Assembly (NCBI RefSeq): GCF_003248355.1
Contig: NZ_QKWY01000002.1
Span: 2,232,001-2,296,000, forward strand
From: Streptomyces sp. AC1-42W
Lineage (GTDB): Bacteria; Actinomycetota; Actinomycetes; Streptomycetales; Streptomycetaceae
Direction of reading: 5' to 3'
DNA length: 64,000 nucleotides
Part shown: piece by piece, positions 45,114 through 53,188 of the stretch
Layout: each line of letters opens with the position of its first letter
Numbering within the stretch: position 1 is the stretch's first letter
Notes under the pieces: model-generated
Told to the model about the DNA's origin: nothing
What the model saw: the letters and a program-made list of their open reading frames with translations, nothing else
The model's database searches: none
Made by a program: the position numbers and the translations under genes

Positions 45114-45731
45114 ATGCCTCTCATCCCCGAGGAGCCTCAGATTCACGAGAGCGCCCAGGGTCCCCGCGCCACCCCGGCCACCGGCCGCGCCGCGTCGACC
45201 CCTCGTCCCGTACCCGGTCCGCGTTCAGCGGCCACGCCGCGCCCCGGTCGTCCGGTGCCCGGCCCGCGGCCTGCGCCCCCGGCGCAGCGCCGGCATTCCA
45301 CTTCCGGCCAACCCCAGGCGGCGCAGCCGGAGAATCGTTCCGCGCCGCAGCTCCAGGTCATCCCCGCATCCGCGGACGGCGCCCTCGACGCCGCCGACGA
45401 AGCGGTGGACCTGCTGCTCGACTCGGGCCGCGCGCCCGGCGACATCCTGGTCCTGACCACGGAAGGCCAGCACCCGTGGGCGACCCACGAGCTGTCCTTC
45501 GGCGACGCCGCCTACTGGGCCCACCACGAGGCGGGCGACGACGTCTTCTTCGCCGCGGTCGCGGCCGCGGACCGGGTCAAGCCCCGTCCCGTGGTGATCG
45601 TCGCGGTCAACGGCCCGGCCGATGACGTGGCGGCGCGGGCACTGGCCAAGGCCCGCGAGTCCGCCGGTGCGCTGCTGATCGTCTGCGGCGACCCGCAGAC
45701 GATCAACGCTGCGATCGGCGCGGGCGTCTGA
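45114..45731 (+). CDS. Protein resembling a free-standing UvrD-type helicase C-terminal domain
   Basis: This 205-aa protein has a disordered Pro/Arg-rich N-terminal half (~80 residues) and a folded C-terminal part. The latter contains DILVLTTEGQHPWATHELSFGDAAYW, DDVFFAAVAAADRVKPRPVVIVAVNG and ARALAKARESAGALLIVCGDPQTI. These strings resemble the last domain of UvrD-like helicases (DVFYGHV.. KGLERPVVVLAVNG.. LYVGLSRA.. VVGDP). No Walker motifs are present, and the catalytic Arg-containing GLSRA is KARESA. It may be a helicase-domain relic or an interaction module. The resemblance is by eye. Confidence 0.55.
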   Translation: MPLIPEEPQIHESAQGPRATPATGRAASTPRPVPGPRSAATPRPGRPVPGPRPAPPAQRRHSTSGQPQAAQPENRSAPQLQVIPASADGALDAADEAVDLLLDSGRAPGDILVLTTEGQHPWATHELSFGDAAYWAHHEAGDDVFFAAVAAADRVKPRPVVIVAVNGPADDVAARALAKARESAGALLIVCGDPQTINAAIGAGV

Positions 45732-45796
45732 GCCGAAGCGCACGCCGCCTCCGGGCGACCGCGCCCTTCGGCTCATGAAGCCCCGGCGTCTTCGAT

Positions 45797-45827
45797 GGCC
45801 CGGCTGCCCCACAAGGGCGGCCGGGCC
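45797..45827. terminator. Bidirectional terminator after the helicase-domain-like gene
   Basis: GGCCCGGCTGCCC and GGGCGGCCGGGCC pair with one G-T wobble around loop CACAA, between convergent genes. Confidence 0.75.
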
Positions 45828-45837
45828 CGAAGCGTGT

Positions 45838-46467
45838 TCAGCGAGCGGCGGAACGGTGCAGTGCCTGGGCAGCCCCGCCGCCGGTGCGGGACGGCAGCTG
45901 GTCCAGGTCCAGCGCGGCGTCGGCGAGGGCTGAGGGCCGCGACGCGGAGTTCGGGCGGCGACCGCCCCGGCCTTCGCCCAGCACTTGCCACCCGCCGCGG
46001 GTCAGCGTGATGTACGCGCCGCAGCGCAGGCCGTGCAGGGTGCAGGCGTCACGCAGACCCCACATCCAGGCACCGTCCTCCTCCGTCCAGCGCTCGTCCC
46101 CCTCGCGGCAGTAGAGCAGGACCGCGGTGCGGACAGGCGTACGGCGGCGCAGATCGTGCGGGATGACCCGGCGCAGGTGCGCCAGCAGCGAGTTCCGGAA
46201 CTCCCAGCCGTCCGCCGTCACCGACCGGCGGGCGAACGAAGCACTCGCCGTCAGGCGTTCCTCGTGATCGAGGACGGCGACCACAGCGGTGGCCGGGGTC
46301 GGCCGGTGTCTGGCGTGCAGTCCGCTGACCACCTCACGCGGGCTGCGCAGCAGGGGTATGCCGGCCGCTGCCCACTCGGCCGGTTCGAGCATCCGGGCAA
46401 GTCGGTTGGCGGAGTCGGCGGTTGCTGACATCGAAGTGGCTGCGGACGAAGCGAATCCGAAGGTCAC
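45838..46467 (-). CDS. Conserved Streptomyces protein of unknown function
   Basis: This 209-aa protein starts at GTG 46467, supported by AAGGGAGG 5 bases upstream. The central part reads DHEERLTASASFARR and then SLLAHLRRVIPHDLRRRTPVRTAVLLYCREGDERWTEEDGAWMWGLRDACTLHGLRCGAYITLTRGGWQVLG. It looks like a single globular domain with a disordered Arg/Ser-rich C-terminus. No motif is recognised. It lies downstream of the RecQ-family gene in the same direction, 218 bp away. Confidence 0.65.
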   Translation of the reverse strand: MTFGFASSAATSMSATADSANRLARMLEPAEWAAAGIPLLRSPREVVSGLHARHRPTPATAVVAVLDHEERLTASASFARRSVTADGWEFRNSLLAHLRRVIPHDLRRRTPVRTAVLLYCREGDERWTEEDGAWMWGLRDACTLHGLRCGAYITLTRGGWQVLGEGRGGRRPNSASRPSALADAALDLDQLPSRTGGGAAQALHRSAAR

Positions 46468-46642
46468 GGTCCTCCCTTCGCATACGCGCCCACGATGCGG
46501 GCAGGGTCGGGTGAGGGCGCGCCGCGGCACAGCCCTTTCGGGCCCGCGAAAGGACCGTGCGGGGAGCGAGTCCAATTCTTCCTGGCGTATCGGCAGGCGG
46601 CAACGAGCAATTGACGAGGCTGACGGTAATCAACCGGTATGA

Positions 46643-46656
46643 CAGGGATATCCCTG
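46643..46656. repeat. 14-bp perfect palindrome CAGGGATATCCCTG
   Basis: This palindrome lies in the 218-bp gap between the RecQ-family gene and the downstream hypothetical gene. It could be an operator for the latter, though it is ~176 bp from that start. It could also be chance. Confidence 0.35.
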
Positions 46657-46685
46657 CCCAATCGGGCCCCGGCCGATGCCCCCCG

Positions 46686-48857
46686 TCACGCCTGAACGGC
46701 GAGGACCAGCGGAAACACCGCCTCCGCTCCTGCCCGCCGCAGCAACCGCGCCGCCACGGCGAGTGTCCATCCGGTGTCGGAGAGATCGTCCACGAGCAGG
46801 ACAGGCCCTTCGGCGGCGGTCAGGGCCTCCGCCAACTCGGGCCCTACGACCAGCCGCTCGTGCAGGGCCCGGACCCGCTGGGCGCTGTTGGTCTGCGACA
46901 TCGGGACCTCATCGGCGCCCAGCGCCAGGTCCACCCGTCCGAGCAAGGGCATGCGCCCCACCTCCGCGATGCGTCCGCCGAGGGATTCGACCAGCTGAGG
47001 CCTACGGCTCGAGGTGACGGTGACGACCCCGACCGGCCGGGGCGCCGCATCGGCGACCCCCGCCGCCCAGCCGCCCGGACCCCTGGCCCAGTCGGCCAGT
47101 ACGGTCACCACCGCTTTGGCCACGTCGTCCGGCACCGGCCCGTCGGGGGCCTGGGCCCCGAGTATCGGACGCAGTCTGTTGCCCCACCCTATGTCCGAGA
47201 GCCGACCGAGTGCCCGGCCCGTCCCGCAGAGCTCGGTCGCAGGGATCTTTCCCTTGAGGTTCACACCGACCGAAGCCAGACCGGTCGGCCACATTCTGCG
47301 CGGCTCGACCTCCACGCCGGGCCTGCCGAGTTCCCCCTTGGCAGCGTCCAGAGCGGCCGCGGACACACCCTCGCCGAACCGTGCGCCGGCACAGTTGTCG
47401 CAGCGCCCGCAGGCGGTCGCCTCCTCGTCGTCCAGCTGACGGCGCAGGAACTCCATCCGGCAGCCGTCCGTCGTGGCGTAGTCGCGCATCGCCTGTTGTT
47501 CGGCCGCCCGCTGGCGGGCCACCCGGGCATAGCGCTCGGCGTCGTAGAACCAGGGCGCCCCCGTCGCCGTCCAGCCGCCCTTCACCCGCCGCACGGCCCC
47601 GTCGACGTCGAGCACCTTGAGCATGGTCTCCAGCCGGGCGCGCCGCAGGTCGACCAGGGGCTCCAGCGCCGGGAGCGAGAGCGGGCGTTCGGCCCGCGCC
47701 AAGGCGTCGATGGTGCGCCGCACCTGCTCCTCCGGCGGGAAGGCGACCGAAGCGAAGTACTGCCAGATGGCCTCGTCCTCCCTGCCCGGCAGGAGCAGCA
47801 CCTCGGCATGCTCCACACCGCGTCCGGCACGGCCCACCTGCTGGTAGTAGGCGATGGGGGAGGAGGGCGATCCGAAGTGCACCACGAAGCCGAGGTCCGG
47901 CTTGTCGAATCCCATACCCAGCGCGGAGGTGGCCACCAGCGCCTTGACCCGGTTGGCCAGCAGATCGTCCTCGGCCTGCTGCCGTTCCGCGTTCTCCGTG
48001 CGGCCCGTGTAGGAAGCGACGGTGTGTCCGCACTGACGGAGGTAGGTGGTGACCTCCTCCGCCGCCGCGACCGTGAGCGTGTAGACGATCCCGGAGCCGG
48101 GCAACTCCTTGAGGTGGTCCCCGAGCCACGCCAGCCGGTGCGCCGCGTTGGGCAGCCGCAGCACGCCCAGACTCAGGCTCTCGCGGTCCAGCGGGCCCCG
48201 CAGCACGAGCGCGTCCGTGCCGTCACCGGTGTCCAGCTGCTCCGCCACATCGGCGGTGACCCGTGCGTTCGCCGTCGCGGTGGTCGCGAGCACCGGGACC
48301 CCGGCGGGCAGTTCGGCCAGCATCGTCCGCAGCCGCCGGTAGTCGGGCCGGAAGTCGTGGCCCCAGTCGGAGATGCAGTGGGCCTCGTCGACGACGAGCA
48401 GTCCGGTGGCGGCGCAGAGCCGCGGCAGCACCTGGTCACGGAAGTCGGGATGGTTCAGCCGCTCGGGGCTGACCAGCAGCACATCGACCTCGCCCGCGGC
48501 CACCTCGGCCTGGATGGTCTCCCACTCCTCGGTGTTCGACGAGTTGATCGTGCGCGCGCTGATCCCCGCCCGCGCCGCCGCCGCGACCTGGTTGCGCATC
48601 AGCGCCAGCAACGGCGAGACGATGACGGTCGGGCCACCGCCCCGGGCCCGCAGCAGGGCCGTCGCGACGAAGTACACCGCGGATTTTCCCCAGCCGGTGC
48701 GCTGGACGACCAGGGCTCGACGCCCGTCCGCGACGAGCGCCTCGATGGCCCGCCACTGGTCCTCACGCAGCCGGGCGCTGCCGGAGGCGTCCCCGACTAG
48801 TCGGGCCAGTACGGAGTCGGCCGAAGCCCTGAGCGCTGCGCGGTCTGCGTGGGTCAT
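46686..48857 (-). CDS. RecQ-family helicase fused to a phosphoribosyltransferase-like domain
   Basis: This 723-aa protein has a RecQ-type SF2 helicase core: motif 0 LREDQWRAIEAL, Walker A QRTGWGKSAVYF, DEAH box VVDEAHCISDWGHDFRPDY, motif VI QQVGRAGRG. The zinc-binding CRMEFLRRQLDDEEATACGRC and DNC cysteines follow. The last ~150 residues are not the usual HRDC domain. They contain VLLVDDLSDTGWTLAVAARLL, a PRPP-binding signature of type I phosphoribosyltransferases, preceded by VGVVTVTSSRRPQLVESL. ATG 48857 is used. Fusion suggests a nucleotide-sensing or recombination role; activity of the PRT part is unknown. Confidence 0.85.
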   Translation of the reverse strand: MTHADRAALRASADSVLARLVGDASGSARLREDQWRAIEALVADGRRALVVQRTGWGKSAVYFVATALLRARGGGPTVIVSPLLALMRNQVAAAARAGISARTINSSNTEEWETIQAEVAAGEVDVLLVSPERLNHPDFRDQVLPRLCAATGLLVVDEAHCISDWGHDFRPDYRRLRTMLAELPAGVPVLATTATANARVTADVAEQLDTGDGTDALVLRGPLDRESLSLGVLRLPNAAHRLAWLGDHLKELPGSGIVYTLTVAAAEEVTTYLRQCGHTVASYTGRTENAERQQAEDDLLANRVKALVATSALGMGFDKPDLGFVVHFGSPSSPIAYYQQVGRAGRGVEHAEVLLLPGREDEAIWQYFASVAFPPEEQVRRTIDALARAERPLSLPALEPLVDLRRARLETMLKVLDVDGAVRRVKGGWTATGAPWFYDAERYARVARQRAAEQQAMRDYATTDGCRMEFLRRQLDDEEATACGRCDNCAGARFGEGVSAAALDAAKGELGRPGVEVEPRRMWPTGLASVGVNLKGKIPATELCGTGRALGRLSDIGWGNRLRPILGAQAPDGPVPDDVAKAVVTVLADWARGPGGWAAGVADAAPRPVGVVTVTSSRRPQLVESLGGRIAEVGRMPLLGRVDLALGADEVPMSQTNSAQRVRALHERLVVGPELAEALTAAEGPVLLVDDLSDTGWTLAVAARLLRRAGAEAVFPLVLAVQA

Positions 48858-48901
48858 GCCCCCATGCAACCCGATGGTTCGGAGAACCGCGAACAGTCGA
48901 T

Positions 48902-48934
48902 TACCCCCTGTGGATAACTTATCCACAGGGGGTA
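48902..48934. promoter_or_regulatory. 33-bp perfect palindrome of two inverted DnaA-box consensus sequences
   Basis: Arms TACCCCCTGTGGATAA and TTATCCACAGGGGGTA are separated by one C. Each contains TTATCCACA, the classic DnaA box, in opposite orientation and nearly abutting. It sits between divergent genes: the RecQ-PRT start is 45 bp left and the DUF4192 start is 34 bp right. Confidence 0.75.
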
Positions 48935-48967
48935 GCGGAAGTGTGCGCTCTGCGAGACGGTCGTGCC

Positions 48968-50272
48968 ATGAACAAGCAGCCCGAACCCACTGGTCCTTCC
49001 GAAGAACAGCAGATCACCCTGCGAGGCCCTGCCGATCTGGCCGACGCTCTTCCGTACCTCATGGGCTTCCACCCGAACGACAGCGTGGTCATGGTCGCCC
49101 TGCACGGCGGTCGCGGCCGGTTCGGAGGGCGGCTCAGGCTCGGGATTCCGCAGTCCGAGAGCGAGTGGCCGGCAGTGGCGGAGCAACTCGCCGAGTGCCT
49201 GATCAAGGGCAGCGAGCGGCGCGGCCCGCGGCCCGACGCCGTCGTCGTCTACCTCTGCCAGGACCCGGCGGACGGTGAGACGGGCAACCAGGCGATGGAA
49301 CGCCTGCGCCCGTTCGCCCAGCGACTGCGCACCGCATGCGGTGCGCTCGACGTGCCCGTCCTCGAAGCGCTCTGCATCTCGGACAACCGCTACTGGTCCT
49401 ATGTGTGTCCGGACTCCCGCTGCTGCCCGGCCGAGGGCAATCCCCTGGCGATGCCCGGCACTTCCGTCATGGCGGCGGCAGCCACGTACGCGGGCATCCA
49501 GGTGCGCGGCTCGCTGCGTGAGATGGAAGCGAGGCTCACACCGGCCGCGCGCAAATCGAACGACGCCCAGCTGAGCGCACTCGACTCGGCGGGCAGTGCG
49601 ATGGTGCCGCTGCTCTTCGACCAGGAACGCCGCAAGGAGGTCGGCGACGCCACCCTCGAGCTCGCCGGCCGGCTCGTGGACCGCCTGGGGCGCGCGCCCG
49701 TAGCGGGGCCATCGCTGGCGGACATCAATGATGACCGGCTGATCAGCGACGAGGAAGCCGCCTCGGTCATTCTGGGCCTCCAGGACAGGGAGACCCGCGA
49801 CCGGGCCGCCGAGTGGATGGAAGGGCCGAAGGCACATGCGGCCCTGCGGCTATGGCGCGCGCTCGCCCGCCGCTGCGTCGGCCCGTACGAGGAGCATGCC
49901 GCGGCCCCCCTCACCCTGGCCGGATGGGTCGCGTGGTCGACCGGCGACGAACCGGCCGCGCGCGTCGCGCTGGCGCTCGCCCTGCGCATCGATCCGCATT
50001 ACACCTTCGCCCAACTGCTGCACGAGGCGTGCAACCAGGGCCTCGACCCGGAAACGCTGAGGCGCTGCCTGCGCGGTGAACGCAGCACACGGACTGCCAG
50101 GCACGGCCGGAGTGCGGAACGGGTCGCGGGGGCCCGTTCCGCACGTGTACGGCCCGCCGGGCGGGGCCGGACGCGTCCCTGCTCGACCAGGCCCGGTCAC
50201 GGTGCTGCGGGGAAGCGCCGGACCACCCGCCCCGGAGCGCAGGGACGTCGGGGGACCAGGACCGGTCGCTGA
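48968..50272 (+). CDS. DUF4192 domain protein with Arg-rich C-terminal tail
   Basis: This 434-aa protein belongs to the actinobacterial DUF4192 family: ITLRGPADLADALPYLMGFHPNDSVVMVAL at the start, and a C-terminal half with LTLAGWVAWSTGDEPAARVALALALRIDPHYTFAQLL, which looks helical and TPR-like. The last ~70 residues are Arg/Gly/Thr-rich and low complexity. Their coding DNA holds a terminator-like hairpin, and a TGA in another frame occurs at about the normal end (50076). A frameshift near the 3' end or a lost stop is possible. Divergent from the RecQ-PRT gene. Function unknown. Confidence 0.72.
   Translation: MNKQPEPTGPSEEQQITLRGPADLADALPYLMGFHPNDSVVMVALHGGRGRFGGRLRLGIPQSESEWPAVAEQLAECLIKGSERRGPRPDAVVVYLCQDPADGETGNQAMERLRPFAQRLRTACGALDVPVLEALCISDNRYWSYVCPDSRCCPAEGNPLAMPGTSVMAAAATYAGIQVRGSLREMEARLTPAARKSNDAQLSALDSAGSAMVPLLFDQERRKEVGDATLELAGRLVDRLGRAPVAGPSLADINDDRLISDEEAASVILGLQDRETRDRAAEWMEGPKAHAALRLWRALARRCVGPYEEHAAAPLTLAGWVAWSTGDEPAARVALALALRIDPHYTFAQLLHEACNQGLDPETLRRCLRGERSTRTARHGRSAERVAGARSARVRPAGRGRTRPCSTRPGHGAAGKRRTTRPGAQGRRGTRTGR
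50112..50144 (+). terminator. Terminator-like hairpin inside the 3' end of the DUF4192 ORF
   Basis: GTGCGGAACGGG and its exact complement form a 12-bp stem around a 9-nt loop. It lies within the present reading frame, about 130-160 bp before its stop. Confidence 0.5.
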
Positions 50273-50275
50273 GTC

Positions 50276-50320
50276 GTGTGCGGCGCCGGCTGCGGGGGGT
50301 CGGCTTCCGGCGCCGCACAC
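50276..50320 (+). terminator. Second hairpin just after the DUF4192 stop codon
   Basis: GTGTGCGGCGCCGG and its exact complement form a 14-bp stem around a 17-nt loop, starting 4 bp after the stop. Confidence 0.55.
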
Positions 50321-50409
50321 ACGGGACTGCTCTTGGGTCGACGCCGGGCGCGCGGGCGGCGGCGTCGGGCACGGAGCCTCGCGAAGAGTCACTGGGAAGG
50401 GAGTGTTTA

Positions 50410-50424
50410 TCGTCAGGCAGACGA
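50410..50424. promoter_or_regulatory. Inverted repeat TCGTC-N5-GACGA between -35 and -10 of the NrtR-like gene
   Basis: The repeat ends 1 bp before TATGAT. This is a good place for an autoregulatory operator of the NrtR-like protein. Confidence 0.5.
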
Positions 50425-50425
50425 C

Positions 50426-50431
50426 TATGAT
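50426..50431 (+). promoter_or_regulatory. Leaderless -10 element of the NrtR-like gene
   Basis: TATGAT lies 6 bp before ATG 50438 with no ribosome site. Confidence 0.6.
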
Positions 50432-50437
50432 CACGGC

Positions 50438-51202
50438 ATGCCGCCCTACGACCCGTCGACCTTTCCACCGTTCGCCGTCACCGTCGACCTGGTCGTGCTC
50501 ACGGTACGACGGCACGCCCTGTGCGCCCTGGTGGTCCGCCGGGGTGAACCCCCCTTCCAGGGAAGGTGGGCACTACCCGGTGGCTTCGTCAAAGCCGACG
50601 AGGACCTCGGGGCCGCGGCGGCGAGGGAGCTCGTCGAGGAGACCGGCCTGTGCGCACAGGACCCGGCCGCCCCGGCCGTCGGCAACGGTGCGCACCTGGA
50701 GCAGCTCGCCACGTACGGGGACCCGGCACGCGATCCGAGGATGCGGGTCGTCAGCGTCGCCCATCTCGCGCTGGCCCCCGATCTGCCGGCCCCTCGGGCC
50801 GGTGGCGACGCGAACAGCGCGCGATGGGCGCCTGTCGAGGACCTGCTGGGCCCGGAGGGCGGCTGCGCCCCGGACGGTGAACACCAGGCGCCGCTGGCCT
50901 TCGATCACGCCAGAATCCTTGCCGACGGAGTGGAACGGGCGCGATCCAAGATCGAGTACTCCTCGCTGGCCACGGCCTTCTGCCCGCCCGCTTTCACGGT
51001 CGGCGAGCTGCGCAGGGTGTACGAGGCGGTGTGGGGTGTGGTGCTCGACCCGAGGAACTTCCACCGCAAGGTGACGGGCACTCCGGGCTTCCTGGTGCCC
51101 ACCGGCGGGACGACGACGCGGCAGGGGGGACGCCCCGCGCAACTGTTCCGGTCAGGGACGGCGACGGTACTCAACCCGCCGATGCTGAGGCCCGAGGTCT
51201 AG
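50438..51202 (+). CDS. Nudix-family regulator (NrtR-like)
   Basis: This 254-aa protein has a canonical Nudix box (GFVKADEDLGAAAARE plus LVEETGL) near residues 48-70. A C-terminal winged-helix-like domain (FTVGELRRVYEAVWGVVLDPRNFHRKV) follows. This two-part layout matches NrtR, which represses NAD-metabolism genes and senses ADP-ribose. All Nudix catalytic residues are present, so hydrolase activity may be retained. The gene is leaderless, with an inverted repeat covering its promoter. No NAD biosynthesis gene is adjacent, so the regulon is unknown. Confidence 0.82.
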   Translation: MPPYDPSTFPPFAVTVDLVVLTVRRHALCALVVRRGEPPFQGRWALPGGFVKADEDLGAAAARELVEETGLCAQDPAAPAVGNGAHLEQLATYGDPARDPRMRVVSVAHLALAPDLPAPRAGGDANSARWAPVEDLLGPEGGCAPDGEHQAPLAFDHARILADGVERARSKIEYSSLATAFCPPAFTVGELRRVYEAVWGVVLDPRNFHRKVTGTPGFLVPTGGTTTRQGGRPAQLFRSGTATVLNPPMLRPEV

Positions 51203-51344
51203 CGCCTGCTCAGGTCCGAGGCGTCGCGAACACGGCGTGTCCCGCCTTGCGCAAAAAGTCCTATATATCGGGTTATCGTGCTGCGGTACTCACTCGCCGC
51301 CGGGCGGCTCCGTCCTCGCCGTCCCCATTCCTGCGAGAGAAGCG

Positions 51345-53108
51345 ATGCTCCAGGCCATCGGACTCACCAGCAACCGCTCCCGCGCGAAAGCCCCCGCCGT
51401 CCACGACCTCACCTTCGACGCGGAGCCGGGCTGCGTCACCGCTCTGCTGGGCGCGCCGGGCTCGGGCAAGACCACGGCCCTGCGGTTGATGCTCGAACTG
51501 GAGCCGGGCCGGGGCATCACCTACTTCCGGGGGAGGCCGCTGCACCGGGTGCCGCGGCCGGCCGGTGAGGTGGGGGCGGTGCTCGGCGACGTTCCGGGAC
51601 ATCCGGCGCGCACCGTTCGAGGCCAGCTGCGCATGCTCTGCGCCGTGGCGGACGTGCCCGCGTCGAGGGCGGACGAGCTCCTCGACGCGGTGGGTCTGGC
51701 CGGTCTGGCGGACCATCGCATCGGCGCGCTCTCCTTCGGCATGGACCGCCGCCTGGCGGTTGCCTGCGCCCTTCTCGGTGACCCCCACACACTGCTCCTG
51801 GACGACCCGGCGCAGGGGCTGGGACCCGGCGACGCCAACTGGCTGCACCGGTTGCTGCGTTCCCACGCCGACCGGGGCGGAACCGTCCTGTTCAGCACCA
51901 GCGATCCGCGGGAGGCCGCACGCACGGCCGGGCATGTGGTCACCATCGACGAAGGACGCCTGATCGCCGATCAGGACGGCGCGACCTTTTCCCGTACCCG
52001 CCTGCGACCCCGCGTAACCGTTCGCTCCCCGCACGCCACCCGCCTCGCCGCCCTCGTCGGCAGGGAAGCGCGAGTTGCCAGGCGGGGCGTCGAAGTCGTC
52101 GTCGAAGGTGCCGGGCACCGGCTGTCCGTGTACGGCAGCAGTTGCGCGGAAATCGGCGACGTGGCGTTCAGGCACGGGCTTCCCGTCCACCAGCTCGCCG
52201 ATGAGGTGGCCGACACGGGCCCTACGGCCGCAGCCGAGACCCCGGGCGCCTCGGCGTGCCCCACCGACGCTGCCGCGCGGTCGCCCCGGCCCGTCGTGCG
52301 CGACGAACCGGCGCCGCCCATCAGACGGCGGCCGGCGCGAGGTCCGCTGCGTCCGGTGCGCTACGAACTGCGTCGCCTGTTCGGCGTGCGGACCGCGACC
52401 GTGATCATGGCCGTCGCCCTGGTCGCGTCCGTTGGCCTGTCCGTACTGCTGGCCCGTGACGGCAGTACCCCGGCGGCACGTGTGATCGCGGCCTGGCCCT
52501 CACTGCTGCCGCTGCCACCCGCCGCCCTCGGGGCCGGGCCGCTGGGAGCACTCTCCTTCGGCGACGAGTTCCGCTACCCGGCGCTCGCCGCCGGCCGTGG
52601 AACAGTGCCCCGCAGACTCGGCCTGCTCACCGCCAAGCTGGCGGTGACCGGAGGCGTCGCCCTTCTGCTGGGGCTGCTCGTCGTACTGACCTCCGCGGAA
52701 ACCCTGCGCCTTGTGTACGGGGGAGACGTACTCCACGCCCCCGCGAACCTGGCGTCCCTTGCGGCGAGCTGGGTCGGGCTGACCGTCGGCTGCGCCTGGG
52801 CCGGACTGCTGGGCGCGGGCGTTTTCAGGGTGACGGCCGCGGGCATCGCCGCCGTGCTCGCCGTACCGGTAGTGCTGGTGCCGATCATCGAGCACCTTCC
52901 GAAGGCGTCGACCGCTCGTTCGATCACCGGGTTTCCGGGGCGGCTGCGGGAGCTTGCCTGGCCGCGGTGGCCCGGCGAGGTGGACAGATGGCTGCTGGCC
53001 GCGGTCCGGATCGTGACGCAACCCGTCGGCGCCGCGCTGGCCCTGTCGCTGGCCGGTCTCATCTGCGCGTTTCTCTTCACCAGCCTGCGGGGAAGGGTGC
53101 GTTGGTGA
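51345..53108 (+). CDS. ABC ATPase-permease fusion with degenerate ATPase motifs
   Basis: This 587-aa protein has an N-terminal ABC ATPase domain (~1-215) and a C-terminal membrane domain (~350-585) with about six hydrophobic segments, joined by a Pro/Ala-rich linker. Walker A is GAPGSGKTT. The signature is LSFGMDRRLA, Walker B is TLLLDDPAQGLG (catalytic Glu replaced by Asp) and the switch His is replaced in FSTSDPRE. ATP hydrolysis may be slow or regulatory. ATG 51345 follows GAGAGAAG. It sits just upstream of whiH in the same direction, as in S. coelicolor. Substrate unknown. Confidence 0.75.
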   Translation: MLQAIGLTSNRSRAKAPAVHDLTFDAEPGCVTALLGAPGSGKTTALRLMLELEPGRGITYFRGRPLHRVPRPAGEVGAVLGDVPGHPARTVRGQLRMLCAVADVPASRADELLDAVGLAGLADHRIGALSFGMDRRLAVACALLGDPHTLLLDDPAQGLGPGDANWLHRLLRSHADRGGTVLFSTSDPREAARTAGHVVTIDEGRLIADQDGATFSRTRLRPRVTVRSPHATRLAALVGREARVARRGVEVVVEGAGHRLSVYGSSCAEIGDVAFRHGLPVHQLADEVADTGPTAAAETPGASACPTDAAARSPRPVVRDEPAPPIRRRPARGPLRPVRYELRRLFGVRTATVIMAVALVASVGLSVLLARDGSTPAARVIAAWPSLLPLPPAALGAGPLGALSFGDEFRYPALAAGRGTVPRRLGLLTAKLAVTGGVALLLGLLVVLTSAETLRLVYGGDVLHAPANLASLAASWVGLTVGCAWAGLLGAGVFRVTAAGIAAVLAVPVVLVPIIEHLPKASTARSITGFPGRLRELAWPRWPGEVDRWLLAAVRIVTQPVGAALALSLAGLICAFLFTSLRGRVRW

Positions 53109-53188
53109 CTTCGGGGCGCAGCGGGGGCGTAGGGCGATCCCAGCCCCACCGGGTCGTCCGGTTTATACCAGTAAGGCGTCAATTGAGG

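Noticed and set aside
51241..51285. AT-rich stretch CCTATATATCGGGTTATCG upstream of the ABC gene as a standard promoter
   Set aside because: No -35/-10 pair with 16-19 bp spacing was found. It may be an operator or promoter for another sigma factor but cannot be assigned.
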